From Nocardia sienata NBRC 100364 (GTDB taxonomy: Bacteria > Actinomycetota > Actinomycetes > Mycobacteriales > Mycobacteriaceae), in the NCBI RefSeq assembly GCF_001613205.1, contig NZ_BDBX01000003.1, forward strand, positions 124,001 to 188,000: DNA of 64,000 bases. Reading direction: 5' to 3'. Below the pieces are notes generated by a model. It had not been told where the DNA came from and searched no databases. It saw only the letters and a program-made list of their open reading frames with translations. Shown piece by piece: positions 51,332 through 60,452 of this stretch. The position numbers and the translations under genes are program-made. The number at the start of each line of letters is the position of its first letter. Position 1 is the stretch's first letter.

Positions 51332-52770
51332 TGGACGACGCATTCGATGTCATCGTGATCGGTGGCGGCGGGGCCGGGCTGGCCGCGGCGGTCTCGGCCG
51401 CCGAGGGCGGCGCCTCGGTGCTGCTGTTCGAATCGGAACGGGAGCTGGGTGGTTCCACCCAGCTGTCCGCGGGCCTGTTCACCGCGGCCGGCACCAGTGT
51501 GCAGCGTGCGCTCGGTATCGAGGATTCGGCGGAGAAGTTCTTCCAGCACTACATGGATCTCAACCAGTGGGTACTGCGCCCGGGCCTGATCCACACCTTC
51601 TGCGAGCAGGCCGCGCCGACACTCGAATGGCTCATCGGCCTCGGGGTCGAGATTCCCGCGGTGGAATCCGGGAACGCCCATCAGCCCGGTCTGGCCCGGG
51701 CGGGCGTCGAGGATGTCTGGCGGGCGCACGTACCGAAGGACCAGGGCTACGGCCTGGTCCAGGTACTGGACCGGGCACGCCGGGCGCACGGGGTCGAGGT
51801 GGTGCTCAACACCCGAGTGGAAGAACTCCTGGTCACCGACGGCCGGGTCACCGGGGTGGTGGCCGACGGTATCGAGGTGCGCGGCGCTGCGGTGGTCGTG
51901 GCCACCGGCGGATTCGCCCAGGACTGGGAGTTCGTGGACCGGTACTTCCCGGCCGCGCGCGCGGCTGGCGATGCGCTGTTCGTCGTCGCGGCGCCGGGCA
52001 GCCGGGGCGATCACCTGCGTTTCGGCGCCCGGGTCGACGCCGCGCTGGCCGGACACGAGTGGGGTCTGCTCATGCCGACCGTGTACTTCCAGCGGCACCA
52101 CCACTGGCAGTCCGGTTTCCCGCCGCCGTCGCGGCTGTACGTCAACCGGGACGGCCGCCGATTCATGGACGAGGACGCGCCGTACGCGGTATCCACCGGG
52201 ATCCTCGACCGGCAGGGCGGCTCCGCCTGGATGATCTTCGACGAGAAGGCACGGGTGGGACTTCCGGCCGGTTACACCGATTGGACCCCCGAGCGGGTCG
52301 CCGAGGAGGCCGCCGCCGGGCGCACCGCCCGAGCCGACACCTGGGACGAACTCGCGGCGGCCATCGAGGTGCCGGCCGCGGCGCTGCAGGCCAGTGTCGA
52401 CCGGTGGAACGCCCAGTTGCCGGCAGGTGCCGACGACGATTTCCGCCGTCACATCTCGCTGGCCGCCAAGCACAGCGATACCCGGCTCGAACCGATCACC
52501 GAGGGACCGTTCTACGCGGCCGAGATCCTGCCCGCCGAACTCGTCTGCACCCATACGGGTCTCGAGATCACTTCCGATACTGCCGTCCTCGACGCCACCG
52601 GGCGTCCCGTTCCGGGACTCTTCGCGGCGGGCGAGGCCGGAGGTGGGGTCCTCGGACTCCGCTATGTGGGCGGCGGCAACGCCGTCGCCAACGCATTGAC
52701 TATGGGGCGCATCGCCGGTCGCGCGGCCGCGGCCGAGTCGCACTCTCGCACGAAAGCACAAGGTAACTGA
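51331..52770 (+). CDS. FAD-dependent dehydrogenase (fumarate reductase/ketosteroid dehydrogenase-like)
   Basis: A 479-aa flavoprotein from GTG at 51331. FAD motif DVIVIGGGGAGLAAAVSAAEGG, VVVATGGFAQDWEFV in the middle, and GLFAAGEAGGGVLGLRYVGGGNAVANALTMGRIAG near the C-terminus. The family includes 3-ketosteroid delta-1-dehydrogenases, cyclic ketone desaturases, tricarballylate dehydrogenase and urocanate reductase. With two SDRs and an SnoaL-like protein, ring desaturation of a cyclic ketone is attractive but unproven. Confidence 0.85.
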   Translation: MDDAFDVIVIGGGGAGLAAAVSAAEGGASVLLFESERELGGSTQLSAGLFTAAGTSVQRALGIEDSAEKFFQHYMDLNQWVLRPGLIHTFCEQAAPTLEWLIGLGVEIPAVESGNAHQPGLARAGVEDVWRAHVPKDQGYGLVQVLDRARRAHGVEVVLNTRVEELLVTDGRVTGVVADGIEVRGAAVVVATGGFAQDWEFVDRYFPAARAAGDALFVVAAPGSRGDHLRFGARVDAALAGHEWGLLMPTVYFQRHHHWQSGFPPPSRLYVNRDGRRFMDEDAPYAVSTGILDRQGGSAWMIFDEKARVGLPAGYTDWTPERVAEEAAAGRTARADTWDELAAAIEVPAAALQASVDRWNAQLPAGADDDFRRHISLAAKHSDTRLEPITEGPFYAAEILPAELVCTHTGLEITSDTAVLDATGRPVPGLFAAGEAGGGVLGLRYVGGGNAVANALTMGRIAGRAAAAESHSRTKAQGN

Positions 52771-52771
52771 C

Positions 52772-54106
52772 ATGTTGGGAAACGAGCTGATGCCCAAAGA
52801 AGCGCACCGCTCCGATTCGGCCGCCGGCGCATCCGAGGGCCAGTCGTCGCTGAAGGTTGTGCGCGCGGCCGTCGTCGGCACCGTCGTCGAGTACTACGAC
52901 TTCGGTATCTACGGGTACATGGCGACCGTGGTCGCCACCCTGTTCTTCGTCTCGGAGAACGAAACGGCCGCGCTGCTGGGTACCTTCGCGGCGTTCGCGG
53001 TGGCGTTCTTCCTGCGGGTGCCCGGCGGAATCTTCTTCGGTCATATCGGTGACCGGTACGGCCGCAAGAGCGCGCTGTCGTGGACCATCCTGCTGATGGT
53101 CGTCGCCACGGTGCTCATGGGGCTGATGCCGACCTACGTCACGCTGGGCGTCTGGGCCACCGCGGCCCTGGTACTGGCCAGGTGCCTGCAGGGTTTCGCC
53201 GCCGGCGGTGAACTCGGCGGTGCCAACGCCTTCGTCTCCGAATCGGCGCCGCGGCGCTGGCGTGCGACGCAGACATCGATGGTCAACTCGGGCACCTATC
53301 TCGGGTCCCTCATCGCCTCGCTGGTCGCGCTCGCCCTGACCTCGCTGTTCTCCGAGGAGACCATCCTGTCGTGGGCCTGGCGTATTCCGTTCCTGCTCAG
53401 CGTGGTCATCGGTGTCATCGGTATCTGGATCCGCAACCATATGGAGGACACCCCGCAGTTCGAGGAACTCGCAGAAAAGGGTGAGACCAAGAAACTGCCG
53501 GTGATGGAACTGCTGCGCACCTCCGGCGGTTCCGTGGTCAAGATCGTCTTCCTGGGCGCGCTCATCACCGGTGGTTACTACATCGCCTCGGTGTACGCGG
53601 CGACCTACCTGCAGACCGCGGGCGGCCATTCCTCGACGCTGGCGTTCCTGTCCACCTCGCTGGCACTGGTTCTGGGCGTGATCACTCTGCCGATCGCCGG
53701 CTACCTCGCCGACACCTACGGCCGCAAACCGGTCCTGCTGTGGGGCAGTGTCGCCGCGGCCGTGCTCGGTGTCCCGATGTTCGTGCTGATGTCCGGGGCG
53801 GGTGCCTGGCAAGCGGTGGTCGGCCAGTCGGTCCTGTTCATCTGTGTCTCGGTCGTCAACGGTGCCTCGTATGTGACCTACGTGGAAATGCTGAAGGCCT
53901 CGGTCCGCTACAGCGGTCTGGCGCTGGGCAACAACATCACCAACATGCTGCTCGGCGGCACCGCGCCGTTCATCGCGACCTGGCTCATCGACGTGACCGG
54001 CAATTCGCTGGCGCCCGCGGGCTACTTCGTGTTCTGCGCGCTGCTCACGCTGGGCACGGTCTTCTTCGTCGAGGAGACCAAGGGCATCGAACTGCGGGTG
54101 GACTGA
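52772..54106 (+). CDS. MFS transporter, metabolite:H+ symporter (MHS) family
   Basis: A 444-aa protein with 12 hydrophobic segments. VGTVVEYYDFGIYGYMA in TM1, GHIGDRYGRKSAL and CLQGFAAGGELGGANAFVSE define the MHS family, importers of citrate, shikimate, dicarboxylates and aromatic acids. It is the likely importer for the operon substrate, implying an organic acid. Start ATG 52772; 52790 possible. A hairpin follows. Confidence 0.88.
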   Translation: MLGNELMPKEAHRSDSAAGASEGQSSLKVVRAAVVGTVVEYYDFGIYGYMATVVATLFFVSENETAALLGTFAAFAVAFFLRVPGGIFFGHIGDRYGRKSALSWTILLMVVATVLMGLMPTYVTLGVWATAALVLARCLQGFAAGGELGGANAFVSESAPRRWRATQTSMVNSGTYLGSLIASLVALALTSLFSEETILSWAWRIPFLLSVVIGVIGIWIRNHMEDTPQFEELAEKGETKKLPVMELLRTSGGSVVKIVFLGALITGGYYIASVYAATYLQTAGGHSSTLAFLSTSLALVLGVITLPIAGYLADTYGRKPVLLWGSVAAAVLGVPMFVLMSGAGAWQAVVGQSVLFICVSVVNGASYVTYVEMLKASVRYSGLALGNNITNMLLGGTAPFIATWLIDVTGNSLAPAGYFVFCALLTLGTVFFVEETKGIELRVD

Positions 54107-54113
54107 GCGCGTC

Positions 54114-54148
54114 GCCGCCGCGGGGCGACCGAGGTCACCCGCGGCGGC
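54114..54148 (+). terminator. Hairpin between MHS transporter and hmgA
   Basis: GCCGCCGCGGG pairs perfectly with CCCGCGGCGGC around a 13-nt loop, 7 nt after the transporter stop. It probably attenuates read-through, so the homogentisate genes may also have their own promoter. Confidence 0.55.
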
Positions 54149-54201
54149 ACCGTGCGCCCACCTTTCCCAGATCCACATCCGTTTCCACGAGGAGGCAGGT
54201 C

Positions 54202-55398
54202 ATGGCGTACTACCGCCAACTCGGCAAGGTTCCGCCGAAACGCCACACTCAGCACCGCGACGACAGCGGGCGGCTCTACTACGAGGAGCTGATGGGAGAG
54301 GAGGGTTTCTCCTCGGATTCGTCGCTGCTCTATCACCGCGGGATTCCGTCGGCGATCTCCGGAGCCGATGTGTGGGAGGTCCCCGACCAGACCACCACAC
54401 CCAACCATCCGCTGAAGCCACGGCACTTGAAATTGCACACGCTGTTCCCGGCCGGGACCTGGTCGGATACCGATGTGGTCACCGGTCGCCGGTTGCTGCT
54501 CGGCAATTCCGATGTACGGATCTCGTATGTGGTCGCGGCGAAGGAGTCGCCGCTGTACCGCAACGCCCTCGGCGACGAGATCGTCTATGTCGAATCCGGT
54601 GCGGCGCGGGTGGAGACGGTGTTCGGCGCCCTGGAGGCCCGGCCGGGCGACTACGTCGTGATCCCGACCTCCACCACCCACCGCTGGATCCCGCAGGGTG
54701 ACGAACCGCTGCGCGCGTACGCGATCGAGTCGAGCAGCCATATCGTGCCGCCCAAGCGGTACCTCTCGCGGTTCGGGCAGCTGCTGGAGAACGCGCCCTA
54801 CTGCGAACGCGACCTGCACGGCCCCCAGGAGGTGCTGCTCGCGGAGGGCAGCGAGGTGGAGGTACTCGTCAAACACCGCACCTCCCGCGGCATCGTCGGC
54901 ACCCGCATGGTGTACCCGCGGCATCCCTTCGATGTGGTCGGCTGGGACGGCTGCCTGTACCCGTACACCTTCAATATCGACGATTTCGAGCCGATCACCG
55001 GCCGGATCCATCAGCCGCCGCCGGTGCACCAGGCGTTCGAGGGCACCGGGTTCGTGGTGTGCAATTTCGTCCCGCGCAAGGTCGATTACCATCCGCTGGC
55101 CGTCCCGGTGCCCTACTACCACTCCAATGTCGACTCCGACGAGGTCATGTTCTACTGCGGCGGGAACTACGAGGCGCGCAAGGGTTCCGGTATCGGCCTC
55201 GGCTCGGTGTCGGTACATCCGGGCGGCCATGCGCACGGGCCGCAGCCCGGGGGTATGGAACGTTCGCTGGGACTGGAATCCGTCGAGGAGACCGCGGTCA
55301 TGGTCGACACCTTCGCCCCGTTGGAACTGGGCGAGGGCGCGCTGGCGTGCGAGGACCCCGAGTACGCGTGGTCGTGGCTGGGGGAGGCGAGCGCGTGA
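54202..55398 (+). CDS. hmgA: Homogentisate 1,2-dioxygenase
   Basis: A 398-aa cupin-type iron dioxygenase of the Gram-positive (Bacillus-like) branch: the start LGKVPPKRHTQHRDDSGRLYYEELMGEEGF and SLLYHRGIPSAI match that group. It opens the ring of homogentisate to maleylacetoacetate. Iron ligands are expected in YHSNVDSDEVMFY (H307 and the acidic residue after it) and HPGGHAHGP. Shorter than the 430-445 aa proteobacterial enzymes. ATG at 54202 has GAGGAGG upstream. The following gene overlaps it by GTGA. Confidence 0.9.
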   Translation: MAYYRQLGKVPPKRHTQHRDDSGRLYYEELMGEEGFSSDSSLLYHRGIPSAISGADVWEVPDQTTTPNHPLKPRHLKLHTLFPAGTWSDTDVVTGRRLLLGNSDVRISYVVAAKESPLYRNALGDEIVYVESGAARVETVFGALEARPGDYVVIPTSTTHRWIPQGDEPLRAYAIESSSHIVPPKRYLSRFGQLLENAPYCERDLHGPQEVLLAEGSEVEVLVKHRTSRGIVGTRMVYPRHPFDVVGWDGCLYPYTFNIDDFEPITGRIHQPPPVHQAFEGTGFVVCNFVPRKVDYHPLAVPVPYYHSNVDSDEVMFYCGGNYEARKGSGIGLGSVSVHPGGHAHGPQPGGMERSLGLESVEETAVMVDTFAPLELGEGALACEDPEYAWSWLGEASA

Positions 55399-56258
55399 TC
55401 CCCACTCTCCTGCGTGGGCTGTGCGACGACGCGGCGCTCTTCCCACCGGGTAACGCGCCGCTGCCCGACGCGCTGACCGCGCACGCGCGCTATCGGGACA
55501 GTGATTTCGCCGCGCTCGTCGGACCGCTGATCTTCCCCATCCCGCGGCTCGCCGAACTGGCGGAACGGGCACCCGGCCCGTTGGCCGTGGTGTTCACCGC
55601 CCCGGAGGGACCCGGGACCGTGATTCCGGCGCTGGAACAGGCCGCCGCGCTCGACGGGCCGACCGTGACGGGCCTGGAGATCGCGGCCCCGGCGCAGCTG
55701 TCCGCGACGGAATTCTTCGCGGCGCTCGATTCGATCGCCGGCCCGGCCGCAGGCCTCGAGCTGTATGTCGAGGTACCGCGGGACGACCGGCGCCCGGCCT
55801 TCCTGGAGCGGCTCGCCGGCTCGCCCTACGCGGCGAAGTTCCGTACCGGCGGCATCGTGGCCGCGGCGTATCCGGACGAGCGGGAGCTCGCGGCGGCGCT
55901 GCGGTCGGCCGTCGCCGCCGGGATCCCGTTCAAGGCGACCGCCGGACTGCACCACGCCGTTCGCAATACCGATCCCACCACCGGATTCGAACAGCACGGC
56001 TTCCTCAATCTGCTGCTCGCGGCCCACCTGGCTCTCGCCGGCGCCGATACCGGCGCGCTCGAGGCAGTGCTGGCGAACCGGAACGGCGCCGCGATCGCCG
56101 CCGGGCTGGCCGCGCTGTCGGACGCCGAGGCGAAAGCCGCGCGGGGCGCGTTCCGCTCGTTCGGGACCTGCAGTATCCGCGACCCCCTCACCGAACTGGT
56201 GGATCTGGACCTGCTCCCGGCCGTACTGCGGCCCGTCTCCGAAAGATCAGCGTCATGA
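55395..56258 (+). CDS. Unknown protein between hmgA and fahA
   Basis: A 287-aa soluble protein with no recognised family, coupled at both ends by 4-nt overlaps (GTGA with hmgA, ATGA with fahA). It opens LLRGLCDDAALFPPGNAPLPDA and contains several beta-alpha-like stretches (GPLAVVFTAPEG, GLELYVEVPRDD, AKFRTGGIVAAAYPDE, GIPFKATAGLHHAVR), which look like a TIM-barrel. The tight coupling means it works in homogentisate degradation. The missing step there is cis-trans isomerisation of maleylacetoacetate, for which no maiA homologue is present. Confidence 0.7.
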   Translation: MIPTLLRGLCDDAALFPPGNAPLPDALTAHARYRDSDFAALVGPLIFPIPRLAELAERAPGPLAVVFTAPEGPGTVIPALEQAAALDGPTVTGLEIAAPAQLSATEFFAALDSIAGPAAGLELYVEVPRDDRRPAFLERLAGSPYAAKFRTGGIVAAAYPDERELAAALRSAVAAGIPFKATAGLHHAVRNTDPTTGFEQHGFLNLLLAAHLALAGADTGALEAVLANRNGAAIAAGLAALSDAEAKAARGAFRSFGTCSIRDPLTELVDLDLLPAVLRPVSERSAS

Positions 56259-57439
56259 CCGTCATCGATATCCCCGCCGATTCCCCGTTCGGTATCGACA
56301 ATCTGCCCTACGGCGTTTTCTCCACTTCCGGTACCGCGCCGCGCGTCGGTGTCCGGGTCGCGGACACGGTGGTCGATCTGGCCGTCGCGCTGGGGGACGA
56401 GGTGTTCGCGCGCCCGTCGCTCAACGATTTCATGGCTCGCGGCCCCCGGCAGTGGGCCGCCGCCCGGACCCGGATCACCGAACTGGTCCGGGGCGAAGTG
56501 CCCGCGGACGCCGTGTTCGACCTCGCCGATGTCACCATGCATCTGCCCATCGAGGTCGCCGACTACGTGGATTTCTACGCCTCCGAACAGCACGCCACCA
56601 ATCTGGGCAGGCTGTTCCGGCCCGATTCGGCGCCGCTGATGCCGAACTGGAAACACCTCCCGGTCGGCTACCACGGCCGGTCGAGCACCGTATTCGTATC
56701 CGGCACCGATATCGTCCGCCCCTGCGGGCAGCGCAGATCACCCGCCGAGGAGGTCCCGAGCTTCGGCCCGTCCCGGCGACTGGACATCGAGGCCGAGCTG
56801 GGTTTCGTCGTCGGGGTGCCCTCCGAGCCGGGCACCGTGATCACGCCGGACGAATTCGCCGAGCACGTCTTCGGCGCGGTGGTGGTCAACGACTGGTCCG
56901 CCCGCGATATCCAGGCCTGGGAGTACGTGCCGCTCGGTCCGTTCCTCGGGAAGAGTTTCGCGACCTCGATCTCACCGTGGGTGGTGCCGCTGGCCGCCCT
57001 GGAAGCGGCCCGGATCGACACGCCGGTCCAGGACCCCGAACCGCTGCCGTACCTGCGCGGTGAGCAGAAATGGGGCCTGGACATCGACCTCACCGTCGAA
57101 TGGAACGGGCAGCTGGTCTCCCGGCCGCCCTATGCCCAGATGTACTGGTCGCCCGCGCAGATGCTCGCCCACACCACGATCAACGGGGCCGCGGCGCGCA
57201 CCGGCGACCTGTTCGCCTCCGGCACGATCTCCGGTGACAACAGAGATCAGCGCGGCGCCTTCATCGAACTCACCTGGGGCGGCGCCGAACCGGTCGAGGT
57301 CAACGGACAGACCCGGACCTTCCTCGAGGACGGCGACGAGATCGCCATCGCGGCCACCGCCCCCGGGCCCGGGGGCGCCCGGATCGGTTTCGGTGAGGTG
57401 CGTGCCCGGATCCTGCCCGCCACGCAGGCCCACCGATGA
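56255..57439 (+). CDS. fahA: Fumarylacetoacetase
   Basis: A 394-aa hydrolase that splits fumarylacetoacetate into fumarate and acetoacetate. FAH motifs: DYVDFYASEQHATNLGRLFRP, VGYHGRSSTVFVSG with the catalytic His, DIEAELGFVVGVPSEPG (metal-binding Glu pair), VVNDWSARDIQAWEYVPLGPFLGKSFATSISPWVV and QMLAHTTINGA. Near full length compared with eukaryotic FAH, so a genuine FAH rather than a short FAH-domain isomerase. Overlaps both neighbours by 4 nt. Confidence 0.95.
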   Translation: MTVIDIPADSPFGIDNLPYGVFSTSGTAPRVGVRVADTVVDLAVALGDEVFARPSLNDFMARGPRQWAAARTRITELVRGEVPADAVFDLADVTMHLPIEVADYVDFYASEQHATNLGRLFRPDSAPLMPNWKHLPVGYHGRSSTVFVSGTDIVRPCGQRRSPAEEVPSFGPSRRLDIEAELGFVVGVPSEPGTVITPDEFAEHVFGAVVVNDWSARDIQAWEYVPLGPFLGKSFATSISPWVVPLAALEAARIDTPVQDPEPLPYLRGEQKWGLDIDLTVEWNGQLVSRPPYAQMYWSPAQMLAHTTINGAAARTGDLFASGTISGDNRDQRGAFIELTWGGAEPVEVNGQTRTFLEDGDEIAIAATAPGPGGARIGFGEVRARILPATQAHR

Positions 57440-58190
57440 GCGCGAAGGTGGCGGCGTCGGCCGCCGCGGCGGTCGCCGATATCGCCGACGGTGCGACGCT
57501 GGCGGTCGGCGGTTTCGGGCTCTGCGGTATCCCGGACGCGTTGATCGCCGCGATCGCCGCGGGACCGGCGACCGGTTTCGAGGTCTACTCGAACAACTGC
57601 GGGGTCGACGACTACGGTCTGGGGATCCTGCTCTCCGCCAAGCGGATCGCGCGGGTCACGGCGTCCTATGTGGGAGAGAACAAGGAATTCGCCCGGCAGT
57701 ATCTCGCGGGCGAACTCGAGGTGGAACTGACACCCCAGGGCACGCTGGCCGAACGCCTGCGGGCCGGCGGCGCGGGCATCCCCGCGTTCTACACCCCGGC
57801 CGGGGTGGGGACGCCGATCAGCGAGGGCGGTCTGCCCTGGCGGTACCGGGCCGACGGCTCGGTGGCGGTGGCATCCCCGCCCAAAGAGGTGCGGGAATTC
57901 CACGGTAGGCGTTATGTCCTGGAAGAAGGGATCCTCGCCGATTTCGCGCTGGTGCACGCCGTCGTCGGCGATACCGAGGGCAATCTGGTGTTCGACAAGA
58001 CCGCGATGAATTTCAATCCGCTCGCCGCGATGGCCGGGAAAGTGACCATCGCCCAGGTGGAACGACTCGTCGAACCCGGCGAGCTGGATCCTTCGCAGAT
58101 CCATTTGCCCGGCGTATTCGTCCAGCGCGTCGTCTGTACCGGGCCGCAGGACAAACGGATCGAGAAGCGCACAGTCCAGGAGGCATCGGT

Positions 58191-58194
<4 letters not shown>
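57436..58194 (+). CDS. scoA: 3-oxoacid CoA-transferase subunit A
   Basis: A 252-aa alpha subunit of succinyl-CoA:3-ketoacid CoA-transferase, with [88 protein letters not shown] and [21 protein letters not shown] segments. It pairs with the next gene. Activates acetoacetate released by FahA. Starts inside the fahA stop (ATGA). Confidence 0.95.
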
Positions 58195-58853
<659 letters not shown>

Positions 58854-59163
58854 CGGTCTTCGGTTCGGTTCACCGGGCGTGGACATCGGCGGTGCTGCCC
58901 GATCGTGCACTCGATGGGCCTCCGTCCGCTCGACCCGTCGACGCGGTAGCGCGGCGAGGAGCGGTGGCGTTGTGTGGGATTTCGTCGGCCATGCGCGGCG
59001 CGGAACCGGCGCTGCCGGTCGAATCGCATACTCGATCACTCCGGCTCGGCTCGGATGGCGGTGATCTACCTGCGTGAGTGCGACGATCGGGCCCGCCGCG
59101 GGGTGACTTCGGAGTGTGCGGCGGGAGTAGCATCCAGTTATCCCTCGACGAGTCGAGAGCATG
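58854..59163. other. Intergenic region before hydrogenase cluster
   Basis: About 310 bp separating the homogentisate and hydrogenase genes. CTCGAC-GA-GTCGAG lies just before hypA and could mask its ribosome site. No gene or strong terminator seen. Confidence 0.5.
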
Positions 59164-59532
59164 ATGCACGAACTCGCGATTGCGCAGAGTGTTGTCGACG
59201 CCGTGTGCGACCACGCGGCGGGGCGTGCGGTGTATCGCGTGACCGTCGATGTGGGTGTGCTGACCGCCGTGGTACCCGATGCGCTGCGATTCGCTTTCGA
59301 TATCGCCGCCGAGGGCACCGTCGCGGACGGCGCGAGTCTGGATATCCGGTGCGTACCGGGTGCGGCGCACTGCCGTGACTGCGGTGCGGACTTCACCGTC
59401 ACCGAGCTGCTCCCGCTGTGCCCGTGCGGAAGCGCGGATGTGGCGATAGGGGCGGGCCGGGAGCTGCGGATCCGCTCGATGGAAGTGAGCCGAGAATGTG
59501 CGCAACCTGCGGATGTGGAAACGACACGGTAG
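59164..59532 (+). CDS. hypA: Hydrogenase nickel-incorporation protein HypA
   Basis: A 122-aa maturation factor. It begins MHELAIAQSVVDAV, with the invariant N-terminal MHE that binds nickel; the ATG at 59161 would add a Met and was rejected. The zinc site is CRDC followed by CPCG (CxC in place of the usual CxxC). HypA works with HypB to insert nickel into the hydrogenase large subunit. hypB overlaps it by 37 nt. Confidence 0.93.
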   Translation: MHELAIAQSVVDAVCDHAAGRAVYRVTVDVGVLTAVVPDALRFAFDIAAEGTVADGASLDIRCVPGAAHCRDCGADFTVTELLPLCPCGSADVAIGAGRELRIRSMEVSRECAQPADVETTR

Positions 59533-60371
59533 GCGTGATCACGGTCGGGCGCGACGGGCCGGCCGATCCCGGACACGAACACGGCCGGGACGGGCCGCCG
59601 CATACGCACGGTCCCGGCGACGAGCACGTACGCGGCGGCCAGGAGCACGTACACGACGGTGGGGCCCCGCACACCCACCCGCCGGCGACCGAGACGGTAT
59701 CGCTCGAGCAGAAAGTGCTCGCGCGCAACGACCATCTGGCCCAGCACAACCGGGAGTGGCTGCGCGGGCGCGGCATCGTGGCCTTCAATATGACCAGTTC
59801 CCCGGGCGCGGGCAAGACCACGCTGCTCGAGCGGACGATCCGCGCGCTGCCCGCTACCCCGATCGCGGTGATCGAGGGGGATCAGGAGACGGTCCGCGAT
59901 GCCGAGCGGATCGCGGCGACCGGCGCCCGGGCGGTGCAGGTCAATACGGGGGCCGGCTGTCATCTGGATGCGGAGATGACGCGCCGAGCGCTGCACGCGC
60001 TGGACCCCGGGCCCGGCACGCTGCTGTTCATCGAGAACGTCGGCAACCTCGTATGCCCCGCGTTGTTCGACCTCGGTGAGGCCCGCAAGGTCGTGCTGAT
60101 CTCGGTGACCGAGGGGACGGACAAACCGCTGAAGTATCCGCATATGTTCGCGGCGGCCGGCCTGGTGCTCGTGAACAAGATCGACCTGTTGCCCTATGTC
60201 GATTTCGATCTCGCCGCCTGCACCGACTACGCGCGTGCGGTCAATCCGGGCCTCGAACTCCTCCCGGTCTCGGCCGCCACCGGCGAGGGGATCGAGCGCT
60301 GGTACGAATGGCTGGCGGAGCAGCGCCGGGCGGCCGCGACGAGCCTTGAGGGCGCAGGTCACCCCGTCTAG
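59496..60371 (+). CDS. hypB: Hydrogenase nickel-incorporation GTPase HypB
   Basis: A 291-aa GTPase from ATG at 59496. It starts MCATCGCGN, the CxxCGC high-affinity metal motif, then a His-rich stretch (HEHGRDGPPHTHGPGDEH) typical of nickel storage. G domain: SSPGAGKTTLLE (P-loop), IENVGNLVCPALFDLGE and NKIDLL. The metal-binding Cys-His in TGAGCHLD supports nickel-dependent dimerisation. It delivers nickel with HypA. Confidence 0.96.
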   Translation: MCATCGCGNDTVGVITVGRDGPADPGHEHGRDGPPHTHGPGDEHVRGGQEHVHDGGAPHTHPPATETVSLEQKVLARNDHLAQHNREWLRGRGIVAFNMTSSPGAGKTTLLERTIRALPATPIAVIEGDQETVRDAERIAATGARAVQVNTGAGCHLDAEMTRRALHALDPGPGTLLFIENVGNLVCPALFDLGEARKVVLISVTEGTDKPLKYPHMFAAAGLVLVNKIDLLPYVDFDLAACTDYARAVNPGLELLPVSAATGEGIERWYEWLAEQRRAAATSLEGAGHPV

Positions 60372-60376
60372 ACTGT

Positions 60377-60392
60377 TGTGATCAGAGTCACA
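60377..60392 (+). promoter_or_regulatory. CRP/GlxR-type box TGTGA-N6-TCACA before hydrogenase genes
   Basis: A perfect consensus site for cAMP-receptor family regulators, 6 nt after hypB and 61 nt before the hydrogenase small-subunit start. In mycobacteria and corynebacteria CRP/GlxR proteins use exactly this motif. At this distance it could activate or repress a promoter for hhySL. Confidence 0.7.
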
Positions 60393-60452
60393 ATCCGTGG
60401 TCTATGAGCCGGAACGGCCAGTCCCCGCTTCGACTCCGGAAGGTGGCAGCGT

